Positions 45,735 through 55,291 of a DNA stretch of 64,000 nt are shown here, in pieces. This stretch comes from Hymenobacter sp. YIM 151500-1 (GTDB lineage: Bacteria > Bacteroidota > Bacteroidia > Cytophagales > Hymenobacteraceae), in assembly GCF_025979885.1 (NCBI RefSeq), contig NZ_CP110139.1, positions 2,867,501 through 2,931,500 of the forward strand. The letters run 5' to 3'. The first letter of the stretch is position 1; each line of letters starts with the position of its first letter. The translations under genes were made by a program, and so were the position numbers. The notes below the pieces were generated by a model, which was not told the origin of the DNA, searched no databases, and saw only the letters and a program-made list of their open reading frames with translations.

Positions 45735-45790
45735 TAGACCTGAATACAAAGGGCGCCGCTGGCCAGCGGCGCCCTTTGTATTCAGGTCTA
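45735..45790. terminator. 56-bp perfect palindrome between convergent genes
   Basis: TAGACCTGAATACAAAGGGC...is followed by its exact complement up to 45790; every position pairs, with only GGCC at the centre. It is placed between two convergent genes (stops at 45691 and 45799), as expected of a bidirectional terminator, but its perfection is unusual. Confidence 0.85.
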
Positions 45791-45798
45791 TTTCAATC

Positions 45799-47160
45799 TC
45801 ACTGTTTCATACCAGCCGCATAGTTCTGATAAAACAGCGGAATGGTCTCGATGCCTTTAAAGAAGTTGAACAAGCCGTAATGCTCGTTGGGCGAGTGGAT
45901 GGCATCGGAGTCGAGCCCGAAGCCAAGCAGGACGGTATCCAGCCCCAGCTCCGTTTTGAACATGGCCACAATGGGAATGGAGCCGCCGCCGCGGGTCGGA
46001 ATGGGCTTTTTGCCGAAGCTGGTTTCCAGGGCTTTGGCCGCCGCCTGGTAGGCCACCGAGTCGGTGGGGGTTACGACTGGCTCGCCGCCGTGGTGGGGCT
46101 TCACCACCACCGTCACGCCGCTGGGCGCTATGCTTTCAAAATGGCGCTGGAATAGCTGGGTGATTTCGGCGGAAGTCTGGTGGGGCACCAGGCGCATCGA
46201 GATTTTAGCGTGGGCCTTGGAAGCAATGACGGTTTTGGCGCCCTCGCCGGTGTAGCCGCCCCAAATGCCGTTCACGTCCAGCGTAGGCCGGATGCCGATG
46301 CGCTCCACGGTGGTGTAGCCTGCCTCGCCGTAGGTGTCCTTCAGGCCGATGCTCTGTTTGAACTCGTCGTCGGAGTGCGGCACGCGGTTTAGCTCGGCCC
46401 GCTCCTCCTCGCTCAGCACGGCCACCTGGTCGTAGAAGCCGGGGATGGTAATGTGGTTGTTTTCGTCGTGCAGGGAGGCAATCATCTTGCACAGCACGTT
46501 GATGGGATTGGGCACGGCCCCACCGTACAGGCCCGAGTGCAGGTCGCGGTTGGGGCCGGTTACTTCTACCTCGTGGTAGCTCAGGCCGCGCAGCCCCACC
46601 TCAATGCTGGGCTGCTCGTTGGAGAGGATGCCAGTGTCGGAAATCAGAATGACATCGGCCTTGAGCTTGTCCTTGTTCTGGCGCACGAAGGTGCCCAGGT
46701 TGTTGGAGCCTACTTCCTCCTCGCCTTCCACCATCACCTTCACGTTGCAGGGCAGCGGGCCCTGCTGGCTCATCATTTCCAGGGCCTTCACGTGCATGTA
46801 TACCTGTCCTTTGTCGTCGCAGGCCCCGCGGGCGTATATGTTGCCGTCCTTGACGACTGGCTCAAACGGCGGCGAATCCCACAGCTCGTAGGGGTCGGCG
46901 GGCTGCACGTCGTAGTGCCCGTACACCAGCACCGTGGGCAGATTGGGGTCCACTAGTTTCTCGCCGTACACAATCGGGTAGCCGGCCGTGGCGCACAGCT
47001 CCACGTTTTCCAGGCCGGCTTCTTCGAGGCGGGTTTTCAGGTACTCAGCGGCCCGCAGCACGTCGCCGTGAAACTTGGGGTCGGCCGATACGGAAGGGAT
47101 GCGGAGCCAATCAAGCAGCTCGTTCAGAAAACGCTCTTGGTTCTGCTGGAGGTAGGACAT
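45799..47160 (-). CDS. M20 family dipeptidase
   Basis: A 453-residue zinc peptidase of the M20 (CNDP/PepV-like) group. Metal ligands and catalytic residues are seen in VLVYGHYDVQP, ARGACDDKGQ and VEGEEEVGSNN; a dimerisation/lid domain lies about 190-350. It should release amino acids from dipeptides in the cytoplasm. The ATG at 47158-47160 (MSYLQQNQERFL) is the family start; a longer frame from 47262 is rejected. Confidence 0.92.
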   Translation of the reverse strand: MSYLQQNQERFLNELLDWLRIPSVSADPKFHGDVLRAAEYLKTRLEEAGLENVELCATAGYPIVYGEKLVDPNLPTVLVYGHYDVQPADPYELWDSPPFEPVVKDGNIYARGACDDKGQVYMHVKALEMMSQQGPLPCNVKVMVEGEEEVGSNNLGTFVRQNKDKLKADVILISDTGILSNEQPSIEVGLRGLSYHEVEVTGPNRDLHSGLYGGAVPNPINVLCKMIASLHDENNHITIPGFYDQVAVLSEEERAELNRVPHSDDEFKQSIGLKDTYGEAGYTTVERIGIRPTLDVNGIWGGYTGEGAKTVIASKAHAKISMRLVPHQTSAEITQLFQRHFESIAPSGVTVVVKPHHGGEPVVTPTDSVAYQAAAKALETSFGKKPIPTRGGGSIPIVAMFKTELGLDTVLLGFGLDSDAIHSPNEHYGLFNFFKGIETIPLFYQNYAAGMKQ

Positions 47161-47289
47161 AAAGGGAGCGGGGGGTTGGGTGATTAGGAATGCTAGGAGG
47201 GTAAAAGTAGGAAAGGAATTGGTCTTGCCGTGCTGTATTCGCTGGGGTATCTGGTACCTCAACTCATCATTTCCTGTTCACTGTGCTGT

Positions 47290-47733
47290 TTAAGCAAGCG
47301 TATATATCAGGTACCCTAACCAGACCAATAGGCAACTTCCTGATACGACTAAAGCCCGATAAGGCCACTGCCGAAGAACAGCAACTGCTACGAGCATCAA
47401 AGTTGGCAGCATAAATACTATTCCCCGAGCTACCTCATTGGGAGTATCTCCGTCCCAGGTAGCGGAATCGAATAGCCAAATCAGCCACGCATATACGATG
47501 TTAAATACTGTCGCAAGTGTAAAAATTAATATCTGATGGCTGTTCGTCGGCTCTGCTGCTGTATTACGTTGCCTCACAGCGGAAGTAAGCGACCAAAGCA
47601 ACGCTATGGCCCCCGGAATGCCGATAATCAAGCCGAAAGTTTGAGGGATGATGAAATCACCTAATGCATAAGCAGGCTGGCAAACGCTTACAAACAGCAA
47701 TACAACAATAAAGCGACGTATAGTATGGCTCAT
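47290..47733 (-). CDS. hypothetical membrane protein
   Basis: A 147-residue protein with a signal-like N-terminus (MSHTIRRFIVVLLFVSV...PAYA) and about four hydrophobic segments (5-25, 32-50, 68-88, 100-145). GC content is lower than its neighbours. I do not recognise the family. The ATG at 47731-47733 is preferred to a TTG five codons earlier. It lies 30 bases after plsY on the same strand and may be co-transcribed. Confidence 0.6.
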   Translation of the reverse strand: MSHTIRRFIVVLLFVSVCQPAYALGDFIIPQTFGLIIGIPGAIALLWSLTSAVRQRNTAAEPTNSHQILIFTLATVFNIVYAWLIWLFDSATWDGDTPNEVARGIVFMLPTLMLVAVAVLRQWPYRALVVSGSCLLVWLGYLIYTLA

Positions 47734-47763
47734 TAGGTACGTTTTCAAGTTAAAAGCCGCTTC

Positions 47764-48405
47764 CTACCTCTTATCCCACGGCATAGGCACGCGGCTCTCG
47801 GTGCCAGCCCGCAGCCGCCCAATATTAGCGCGGTGGGTGTAGATGAGCAGGCCGGCCAGCACGAAGCCAAACCACACCAGTAGCTGATTCTGCGGCCGAA
47901 ACTGGGGCAACAGTTGCAGCAGGGCAAAGGCCACTCCGGCCGTCATGCTACTCAGGGACACGTAGCGCGACAGGAGCAGCACGGTGATAAACACCAGAAT
48001 GCACACGCCCACGGTGGCCGGGGCAATAGCCAGCATCATGCCCAGCACCGTAGCCACGCCCTTGCCCCCGCGGAACCCCGCCCAGATGGGGTAAATGTGC
48101 CCCACCACGGCCAAAATGCCGCAAGCCAGCTGGAAGTACAAAAGCTGCTCCGGCACAATAGCGCCCTGGTTTAGCATGACCGTGGCCAACGACGTAGCCA
48201 CCCAGCCCTTGAGCACATCCACGGCCATGACGAAGGAGCCCGGCCGCTTGCCCAGCACCCGGAAGGTGTTGGTGGCGCCAGCGTTGCCGGAACCATGCTC
48301 CCGAATGTCGAGCCCGAAAAACCAGCGCCCCACCCACAGGGCCGTCGGAATGGAGCCAATGAGGTAGGCGGCCACCAGCAGGCCAAAAACAAGGGGTAGG
48401 TTCAT
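47764..48405 (-). CDS. plsY: acyl-phosphate:glycerol-3-phosphate acyltransferase PlsY
   Basis: A 213-residue membrane enzyme that puts the first acyl chain on glycerol 3-phosphate in phospholipid synthesis, using acyl-phosphate. The three conserved loops are seen as GSIPTALWVGR, HGSGNAGATNTFRVLGK and FRGGKGVAT. It has about five membrane helices. The ATG at 48403-48405 gives the normal N-terminus. A -7-like box (TATCTTTA) lies near 48424. Confidence 0.95.
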   Translation of the reverse strand: MNLPLVFGLLVAAYLIGSIPTALWVGRWFFGLDIREHGSGNAGATNTFRVLGKRPGSFVMAVDVLKGWVATSLATVMLNQGAIVPEQLLYFQLACGILAVVGHIYPIWAGFRGGKGVATVLGMMLAIAPATVGVCILVFITVLLLSRYVSLSSMTAGVAFALLQLLPQFRPQNQLLVWFGFVLAGLLIYTHRANIGRLRAGTESRVPMPWDKR

Positions 48406-48429
48406 ATGGAGAAAAGTCGTTGGGCTAAA

Positions 48430-48662
48430 GATACAAGAGGTCAGATGGTGACTTGTCATTGCGAGGAGGCACGACGAAGCAATCCGTCCTGTTCAGGGCG
48501 CCAGCGGCCCAGGCTCTAACAAGCCCCTGCCGTGCGCCTCACCCCCCAGCCTCTTCTCCGGGGGAGAGCGGGAGCCAGTCGTCATTGTGTGGAAAGCCTC
48601 GATGGCATAAGGGTTAGCCCCGCGCCATCGGGGCCGGCGGCCGAGCCAGGCGTCATCTAATA
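48430..48662. repeat. modular repeat element upstream of plsY
   Basis: A relative of the 31746 element: TCAGATGGTGACTTGTCATTGCGAGG, then ACGAAGCAATCC, TTCTCCGGGGGAGAGCGGG and GTCGTCATTGTG as a reduced right arm. It looks partly decayed. The plsY promoter (near 48424) lies at its edge. The sequence to 48662 is GC-rich and has no gene. Confidence 0.6.
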
Positions 48663-48695
48663 CAAAGCCCCTGCCGCGTTATGCAGCAGGGGCTT
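48663..48695 (-). terminator. terminator of the giant secreted-protein gene
   Basis: The stem AAGCCCCTGC/GCAGGGGCTT lies 11 bases past the stop codon, followed on the minus strand by TTTGTATT. Confidence 0.8.
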
Positions 48696-48705
48696 CTCTA
48701 GGTTA

Positions 48706-51700
48706 CTAGTCGCCGAAGGGGTCGTCGGCTTCCTTCTTTTTCTTCTTCTTTTTGTCGTCGGCGGGAGGGGGAGCGGGGGCGTCGGCGGGCGGGGCGGCGT
48801 CGACGGCTTCCTCCTTCTTCTTTTTCTTTTTGCCGGTGTCTTCGGGAGGAGCCGGCTCGGTGGCGGCGGGAGTTGGGGCCGGGGCGGCTTCCGTGGCTTC
48901 GTCCTTTTTCTTCTTTTTCTTGGCGGGCTCCTCGGCGGGCGGGGCGGCGCCGGGCTCGGCTTGCAGGGCTTCGTCTACGGGGTCTTTCTTCTTCTTTTTC
49001 TTTTTGTTGCCCTCCTCCATGAAGTCGAAGCTGCCGCTGCTCACGGGCTGGGTGGTGTTGATTTTCTTCTTGCCGGTTTCCTTGAGGTAGTCCTTGCGGA
49101 AGTGGTTGAGGAAGGTTTGCACCTCCTGGTCGTCGCCGAGGAAGAAGCCGTACTCGGTGGCCGTGTTGTAGTCACCCTTGGCTTTCAGGCCCACAATTTC
49201 GTCGAAGGAGCCGTGCTGGGCCTTGGCCAGCATGGTGTTGTTTTGGTACTTGAGGTAGTACCAGGTCTGGGGCTCGGCTTCGAGGTAGATTTCCACGTTG
49301 TCGCCAGTGCTTTCCTTCTTGATTTCGATGTAGCCGTCAATCAGGGCGTTGATGTCTTTCTTGCCCACGCTCACCAACCCAATCTTGCCCACCGAGTACC
49401 AGGCCTTGAGCCGCTCGTCCCAACGCAGGTTCACCTGGCTCAGCACCAGCGTGTGGAGAAACTTGGCCGACAGCTTCTGCAACGATGCGTTGCCCTTGCG
49501 GGAGCTGTAGTCCTGCACGGCTTTGCTGCCCACAAACTCCCCTATCTTATACAGCTGGCCCTGGGAGGTGTTCAGGGCTTCGGGTAGGCCTTTGGCGTTG
49601 GTGGCCAGGTCCTGGCCCATGGCTTCCACGGCTTTTTCGGGCAGGTTGATGTCGATGTTCATAAACGCATCCAGCTCGTAGATGCCGCTGTCGGGCTTAG
49701 CGTAGCCCAGGCCCGAGGCGGCCAGGGCGTAGTCCTTGTTGGAGTTGATGAAGTTGAGCTTGCCGCGGAAATTCATGGCTCCGGTCGAGTCTTGCAGGGT
49801 CAGCACCGAGCCTTCGTACACGTCGGGGTCGGCGGGGTTGTGGCGGCTGATGGCGTAGATGCGCTTCTTCTGGTCGTAGCGCACTGAGCCGTCCACCTCA
49901 AACAGGTTGGCATCTGTCACGCCTGGCTTGGGCGCCACAAACAGCGGGTACACTTTGCCCGTGCCTTCCGACAAGAACAGACCCGACAGCATGGGCGTAC
50001 CGTCGTCAGACTTGGCGCCTTCCACCTTCACCCGGATGCTCTTGGGGTCGATGCTGTCCTGCACGGCAAACCATTCGGAGGCCGATTGGGCCTTCACAAA
50101 TTCCAGCCGGGCCTGGCCGTCAAACATAAATCCTTTGCGCTGGGAGTTCATCTGCACCCCGCCGCGGTAGGCAATGCGCGGGGCCAAATGGAACTTGTCG
50201 GTAGCCGCCAGGGTGGCCGTGGCCAGGGTGGGCGGCGACGGCAGGGGCTCCGGCTCGTCGGGCCCGCGCTTGAGCAGGCCCTTGCCATTGCCGTTCTTTC
50301 CGGCGTTGCGCCCCACCGAAGCCGTAGCCACCGCCGACGAATCGACCCGGAAGTTGGCAAACTTGATGGCGAACGAGTCGGCAGCGGCGTTTTTGTAGCT
50401 GTACAGGGCATTGCCGCTGAAGGCGTGGCGCGACAACACCTTGATTTCGCCCTTGTACAGGTTGTGGTACTTGTGCAGGGTGTCCATCACAATGCTGGCG
50501 TTCTGGAAGTCGCGCATCACGGCGTTGGGCAGGATGTACACCTTGTTGGAATCAGGCGTAATCCAGGCGTCGGCGGCGGCAATGCGGGGCACACCACCGG
50601 CCACTAGGCGGTAGCGGCTCAGGTCGTACTGCCCGCTGGCGGCCTGGAACTTCAGGCCGTTCTGCTCGGGCTTGGTACTATAGAAGAAGGAACGCGACGA
50701 GTCGGCGCCCGGCGCCACCTTGAACTGCACAATCTTCTTCTTGAAGTCCCACTTGCCCCCCGACAGTGTAGTGCGGTACTGGGAGTAAGGCAAGTCGATG
50801 CTGGACTTGGTGTCGCCTTCTTCGCGGGCAAACTCGGTGTTGCCGCCCTTCAGGTCGAAGGTGAAGTTTACGTTGTTGGCCGTCACGGCCGGCTTGTTCA
50901 CCTCCGCCGACTTGATGCTCAGCGTGGCCTTGCGGCCGGTGTAGCGCGTGGGCTTAAACTCGAAGGCCGTGGAACGGATAAACGACTGCGCCCCGTCCAT
51001 GCGGCCGTCGCCGTAGAGGCCGCCGGGCGTGTAGGTGAGCGTGCCTTTAAAGCCGTTGTTGAGGTCGTACATGCGGAAGGCCTCGCCGTTAGGCTGAGTG
51101 GTCAGGTACATCGAGTCCTGCTTTACGGCCCACTTCATCTGGTAGCCCGGCAGGAAGGTGACCTTGGCAAACTCCGTCCCGTTGAGCGGGCCCGGCGAAA
51201 TGGTGGCCGTCTTGCCCACCGTCACCACCGAGTCGCGGTAGAAGATAAACTGCTCACTGTTGAAGTCGCCGGTCAGGTACTTCACGTTGCCGATGCCCTG
51301 AATACCGCGGTTGCTCATGGCCACCTTGTTGTGGAGCCGGCCCTTGCCTCCGTACAGCGGGAAGCCCTCCTTCGGAATATTGTACACGAAGCCCAGGGAC
51401 CCGTCGTCCTGCATAGACAGCTTGGTGTTAAAGTTGGGCATGATGCCCCCGCTCACGAACGTGCCCTTGAAGCCCACGGCCGCCCGGTTTTTGTTGTTGA
51501 GCGAGTCGAGCTTGAAGGGCGGGATGTCGAAGAAGATGGTGGTGTCGTAGGCGCCGCCCAGGATTTCGGGCTTGTTGAAGAATACGTAGGCGCCGGTGGT
51601 GGCGTCGAAGGTGGGGTAGGCGCCCAGCTTCTTGCGGCCCGACTTGTTGTTGGGGTGGTTGATGTAGAGGCGGCCGGCCGAGTTCTTCTTTTTGTTGGTC

Positions 51701-53964
51701 AGGGTCCAGTCCACATCCTTGCGGGCCTTCATCACCGAGCCCTTCGAGCCCTTGCCCTTCACGATGATGGAGTCAATTTTCACCAGGTCGATGTAAAACC
51801 CGTCGTAGTCGAACTTGAACTCCTTGCCCTTGAACACGAAAGCCGAGGCCACCACGGTGCCGTTGAACAGCACCCCGCGGTTTTTCTGAATCCGAATCAC
51901 CGAGGAATCCGGCTTCACGAACACGGTCACGGAGTCGTCGGAAAAGTTGAAGCGGTCCACGCCCCGCACAATCAGGTCGTTGGTGGTCAGGTCGAGCGTG
52001 GCGTTGCGGCCCGAGGGTGAGAGGCTCTTGATGGCAATATGGTCGTAGTCCTTTTTGCCGCGCGAGGAGTTGACGTAGTGCAAAGCCTTGGGCAGCAGCA
52101 GAATCTGGTCGGTTTGCGGGTACCAGCCCACGTACCCGTCGCGGGCCAGGCCGGCCACGGCCGAGCGCACGTTGTCGGGCCGGAGCTTGCGGAAGGTGGC
52201 TACGTCCTGCACCGTAAACAGCTTGGTGTTGCCGTTTTCGAGGCTGTAGCCCACAATCATCTGCAAAGGGTGCAGCTTATTAATGGCCTTGATTTGCTGG
52301 TAGCGGGTGTTGGTGTAGAACTCCTTGCTCTCGAAGTTGGCCGTCACCTGGTTTTTGGCCGTGAGCATGGTCAGGTCGATGCTCGACGTGCGCAGGGGCC
52401 AGGTCAGCAGCTCCGTCGAAATCTCCATCTGGTGGTAGGAGTCGTAGTAGGGCGTGGTTTTGTAGAGGCCGCTTTCGCGGGCCAGCTGCAAGGTTTGCTG
52501 GGGCTTGGAGAACTTCAACCGCACGCCGGGATGGGTCAGCGAGTCCTGCTTGCCCTGGTAGATGGTCACGGCTGCGCGCTGGGCCGTAATTACGGAGTCG
52601 CCCAGCTCGTAGGCCCCCGATGCGGCCCGGAACTTGGGCTTGCCGTCTACGTCCACCAGAATCCGCGACAAGGATCCATCCAGCGAAGCCGACAACGTGC
52701 GCCCCCCGGCCAGCGAAAAGCCTCCGTAGTAGCGGATATTGTCGCCGATGTTCTTGACGCGGGCGTCGTTGGTGAGCGAGATAAAGCGCGGGTAGCCGGA
52801 GTCGGTGGCGCCGGGCTTTTTCTTCACGCTTTTGTACGACAGGGCGCCTTTGATGGGCGTTTCCAGCACGGCCGCGTAGGTCAGGGTCACGGGCTGGGCC
52901 GTGAATTCGGCTTTGCTGATGTCGAAGTCGTAGGTGGTGAGCTGGGCCGAGGCGGGGTTGCCCTTCACCTGCCAGGCAAACTCGCCGCCGTAGCCCACAA
53001 ACCGGCTGTGGGCCGGCACCACCGCCCCGCTGGTTTTGCGAATGTACACCGAGTCGGCCGGCGAGGCCATAAACAGGTCGGCATCCTTGATGAGCAGTAC
53101 CGGCCCGCGGGTGGGCGGGGCTACGTAGCTGTTGTAGAAGGGCGTGGGCTCGAAGGCCGGCGCGGGCGAAGCTTTGGCAGGCGTGCCGGCTTTAGCGGCC
53201 GGCGCGGTTTTCTTGGCCGTGCCACCCCAGCCATCATCGGCGCCCCAGTCGCCACCGCTCCACATGTCGGCCGTGTCCCAGCCGTCGGCGCTTTTCTTTT
53301 TAGGGGCTTTGCCGCTCTGCGACTTGGCATCGGCCGGGGCCGGGGCAGGCTGAGGCGCGGCGGGCGGCGCCATCGAGGGCATATCCGCAGCGTTGTAGGC
53401 GAAGCTGAACGTGCCGCCCACTACGCGCAGGGAGCTGTAGCGGGAGCGGTACAGGTAGCGGCTTTGCAGGAAGTTGGCCGAGTTGAACAGGAACTTCTCG
53501 GTGTCGGCTACGGGCTCCTTTTCCAGGGTCTTCGCCACCACGTCCAGGAACTCGGTCATCTGCTGGTCCGAGAAGCCTTCGGTGCCCGCCGCGGCCGTAA
53601 TGGCTGTGAAAAACAGCTCGAAGTGGGGCTTGGGCCGGAACTTGCGGGCCAGCATGTACTGGCTCAGGGCCACGATGTGGCGCTGGTTGGTGGCCGTGAG
53701 GCGGTTGCTGGCCCACACCTGCTGGAGCTTGGCCGCCGAGGCCTTAGCCCCGGCATTGTTGGTGCTGGCCATCATCGACTGCGCGTCCACCATAAACTGC
53801 TCGGGCTCTGAGCTGAGCTTGCCGGTAAACTTGGGCAGCACGGGCGCCGCCGGAGCCGCGCCGGCAGGCTGCTTGCCGGGGGGCGTCTTCGGCTGCTGCG
53901 CCCACACCGGCGTGCTCAAGCCCAACAGCACCGCACACACCCATTTCACTGTAGAGAGCTTCAT
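48706..53964 (-). CDS. very large secreted protein with C-terminal lysine tracts
   Basis: A 1752-residue protein with a signal peptide (MKLSTVKWVCAVLLGLSTPVWAQ). Residues about 45-190 are helical; 195-290 are low-complexity (Pro/Ala, then GGDWGADDGWGG). From about 300 to 1550 the chain is rich in alternating hydrophobic/polar strands with repeated themes (for example SVYIRKTSGAV, LLLPKALHYV, VYILPNAVM), suggesting an extended beta-solenoid or beta-sandwich array. The last 100 residues hold four lysine tracts of 6-7 (1654-1660, 1682-1687, 1712-1717, 1738-1744) separated by acidic Pro/Ala spacers, ending DDPFGD. No T9SS sorting domain or transmembrane helix is visible. I do not recognise the family; an envelope structural or lipid-transport role is only a guess. 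It stands alone with its own terminator. Confidence 0.8.
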   Translation of the reverse strand: MKLSTVKWVCAVLLGLSTPVWAQQPKTPPGKQPAGAAPAAPVLPKFTGKLSSEPEQFMVDAQSMMASTNNAGAKASAAKLQQVWASNRLTATNQRHIVALSQYMLARKFRPKPHFELFFTAITAAAGTEGFSDQQMTEFLDVVAKTLEKEPVADTEKFLFNSANFLQSRYLYRSRYSSLRVVGGTFSFAYNAADMPSMAPPAAPQPAPAPADAKSQSGKAPKKKSADGWDTADMWSGGDWGADDGWGGTAKKTAPAAKAGTPAKASPAPAFEPTPFYNSYVAPPTRGPVLLIKDADLFMASPADSVYIRKTSGAVVPAHSRFVGYGGEFAWQVKGNPASAQLTTYDFDISKAEFTAQPVTLTYAAVLETPIKGALSYKSVKKKPGATDSGYPRFISLTNDARVKNIGDNIRYYGGFSLAGGRTLSASLDGSLSRILVDVDGKPKFRAASGAYELGDSVITAQRAAVTIYQGKQDSLTHPGVRLKFSKPQQTLQLARESGLYKTTPYYDSYHQMEISTELLTWPLRTSSIDLTMLTAKNQVTANFESKEFYTNTRYQQIKAINKLHPLQMIVGYSLENGNTKLFTVQDVATFRKLRPDNVRSAVAGLARDGYVGWYPQTDQILLLPKALHYVNSSRGKKDYDHIAIKSLSPSGRNATLDLTTNDLIVRGVDRFNFSDDSVTVFVKPDSSVIRIQKNRGVLFNGTVVASAFVFKGKEFKFDYDGFYIDLVKIDSIIVKGKGSKGSVMKARKDVDWTLTNKKKNSAGRLYINHPNNKSGRKKLGAYPTFDATTGAYVFFNKPEILGGAYDTTIFFDIPPFKLDSLNNKNRAAVGFKGTFVSGGIMPNFNTKLSMQDDGSLGFVYNIPKEGFPLYGGKGRLHNKVAMSNRGIQGIGNVKYLTGDFNSEQFIFYRDSVVTVGKTATISPGPLNGTEFAKVTFLPGYQMKWAVKQDSMYLTTQPNGEAFRMYDLNNGFKGTLTYTPGGLYGDGRMDGAQSFIRSTAFEFKPTRYTGRKATLSIKSAEVNKPAVTANNVNFTFDLKGGNTEFAREEGDTKSSIDLPYSQYRTTLSGGKWDFKKKIVQFKVAPGADSSRSFFYSTKPEQNGLKFQAASGQYDLSRYRLVAGGVPRIAAADAWITPDSNKVYILPNAVMRDFQNASIVMDTLHKYHNLYKGEIKVLSRHAFSGNALYSYKNAAADSFAIKFANFRVDSSAVATASVGRNAGKNGNGKGLLKRGPDEPEPLPSPPTLATATLAATDKFHLAPRIAYRGGVQMNSQRKGFMFDGQARLEFVKAQSASEWFAVQDSIDPKSIRVKVEGAKSDDGTPMLSGLFLSEGTGKVYPLFVAPKPGVTDANLFEVDGSVRYDQKKRIYAISRHNPADPDVYEGSVLTLQDSTGAMNFRGKLNFINSNKDYALAASGLGYAKPDSGIYELDAFMNIDINLPEKAVEAMGQDLATNAKGLPEALNTSQGQLYKIGEFVGSKAVQDYSSRKGNASLQKLSAKFLHTLVLSQVNLRWDERLKAWYSVGKIGLVSVGKKDINALIDGYIEIKKESTGDNVEIYLEAEPQTWYYLKYQNNTMLAKAQHGSFDEIVGLKAKGDYNTATEYGFFLGDDQEVQTFLNHFRKDYLKETGKKKINTTQPVSSGSFDFMEEGNKKKKKKKDPVDEALQAEPGAAPPAEEPAKKKKKKDEATEAAPAPTPAATEPAPPEDTGKKKKKKEEAVDAAPPADAPAPPPADDKKKKKKKEADDPFGD

Positions 53965-54153
53965 ATTCTGGTACTTCAGCGTCAATTCTGATTAATGGCC
54001 TACAATTTCAGGAAAAGCCAGCACTTTCCGGAGGCTTGTGGCCTGAGCCTCAGCACAATTATAGTCCAGCTTTTAATCGTTCAATTCCGGTCTTTCCCGA
54101 GGGCAGCCGGCAGCCGCTCAACGTCCGTACCGGCCGAGCTGGTATACCACTGG
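53965..54153. other. intergenic region upstream of the giant protein gene
   Basis: About 190 bases that must contain its promoter on the minus strand. No clear TAnnTTTG box could be read. No gene is seen. Confidence 0.4.
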
Positions 54154-54245
54154 AAAGCTGCCAGCTATAAGCCGCAAGCGGCAAGCTCTGTTCTAACAAC
54201 ATCTAGAACAGAGCTTGCCGCTTGCGGCTTGTAGCTGGCAGCTTT
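54154..54245. repeat. 41-bp inverted repeat between divergent-facing gene ends
   Basis: The arms (54154-54194 and 54205-54245; core GCCGCAAGCGGCAAGCTCTG) pair with one mismatch that G-U can accommodate, around a 10-base loop. It lies ten bases beyond the prmA stop. A reduced copy lies at 56951-57019. Confidence 0.85.
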
Positions 54246-54254
54246 ACCAGGGGC

Positions 54255-55085
54255 CTACTTCCGGAATACCGCCGATACCCAGTGGTTCTGGGTCAGGTGG
54301 CTTTCGTAGCGGAAGCCGGCCTGCTCGGCGGCCTGGCGGATGAGGGGCAGGTCGTCTTCGTAGAAACCGGAAAACAGGATGGGGCCGCCGGGCCGCAGGT
54401 AGCGGGCGTAGGCGGGCATGTCGTCCAGGAGCACGTTGCGGTTGATGTTGGCCAGGATAAGGTCGAAGGGCTCCTCCCCTTCCAGGGCGGTTACGTCGCC
54501 GAGGCGGGCTTCCACGCGGTCCTGCACGTGGTTTTCCTGGGCGTTATCGGCGGCGTTTTCGGCGGTCCAGGGCTCCACGTCCACGGCCAGCACGGAGCGG
54601 GCCCCCAGCTGCACGGCCATAATGGCCAAAATGCCCGTGCCGCAGCCCATGTCGAGCACCCGCTTGCCCTGGTGGTCGAGACCGAGCTGGTTGGTAATCA
54701 TCAGGGCCGTGGTGTCGTGGTGGCCGGTGCCGAAGGACATGCGCGGCATAATCACGATGTCGTGGGGCAAGTCGGGCCGGGCCTCGTGGAAGGGCGCCCG
54801 CACCGATACTTTATCGGCAATAACCAGGGGCTGGAAGTTCTTCTCCCACTCGGCGTTCCAGTTCTGGCGCGTAATGGTGCGGTGGCCGTATTCTAGCTCG
54901 CCCAGGCCTTCGTAGCGGCTCATAACCTCGGCCACGTTGTCGGGCGAGAACTGGTCTTCGTCGATGTAGGCGCAGAAGCCCTCGTCGTTGTCTTCAAAGG
55001 TGTTGAAGCCAACCTCGGCCAGCTCGGCCACCAGAATGTCGGCCAGCTCGCGCGGGGCTTGCACGCGCAGTTCAATATAATCCAT
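54255..55085 (-). CDS. prmA: ribosomal protein L11 methyltransferase PrmA
   Basis: A 276-residue SAM-dependent enzyme that methylates L11. It has an N-terminal substrate-binding domain (about 1-70), the SAM motif RVLDMGCGTGILAI and the catalytic-side motif DLILANINRNVL. The phrase MPRMSFGTGHHDTTALM is characteristic of PrmA. The ATG at 55083-55085 (MDYIELRVQAP) is the family start; an extension to 55184 is rejected. Confidence 0.93.
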   Translation of the reverse strand: MDYIELRVQAPRELADILVAELAEVGFNTFEDNDEGFCAYIDEDQFSPDNVAEVMSRYEGLGELEYGHRTITRQNWNAEWEKNFQPLVIADKVSVRAPFHEARPDLPHDIVIMPRMSFGTGHHDTTALMITNQLGLDHQGKRVLDMGCGTGILAIMAVQLGARSVLAVDVEPWTAENAADNAQENHVQDRVEARLGDVTALEGEEPFDLILANINRNVLLDDMPAYARYLRPGGPILFSGFYEDDLPLIRQAAEQAGFRYESHLTQNHWVSAVFRK

Positions 55086-55291
55086 GGGTAGCAGCAGTTG
55101 AGTCCGGGGCCCGTGGACACGTCCCCGGTTCGGGCGGCAAGTTCGGACGAAAAAGCCAGCCCGCCGCATTCCGCGCCCCGCCACTCAGGTAGGACCGCGC
55201 CGCCTTGCCTTGCAAAGCCGCAGGGGCCGGGGCTTAGATTAGCTGAACAGTATTGGGGGATTTGTGCATCAGACACTTAACTTACCGGCCT
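55086..55291. other. divergent promoter region between prmA and the S8 protease gene
   Basis: About 206 GC-rich bases with both promoters. No exact -7 box was found for either direction. No gene is seen. Confidence 0.4.

Noticed and set aside
48740-49020. Lysine-coding tracts as phase-variable microsatellites
   Set aside because: The tracts mix AAG and AAA codons and are short; no long mononucleotide run that would slip is present.
52039-53811. 590-codon plus-strand open frame
   Set aside because: Antisense to the giant secreted protein; compositional artefact rich in G, V, R and H.
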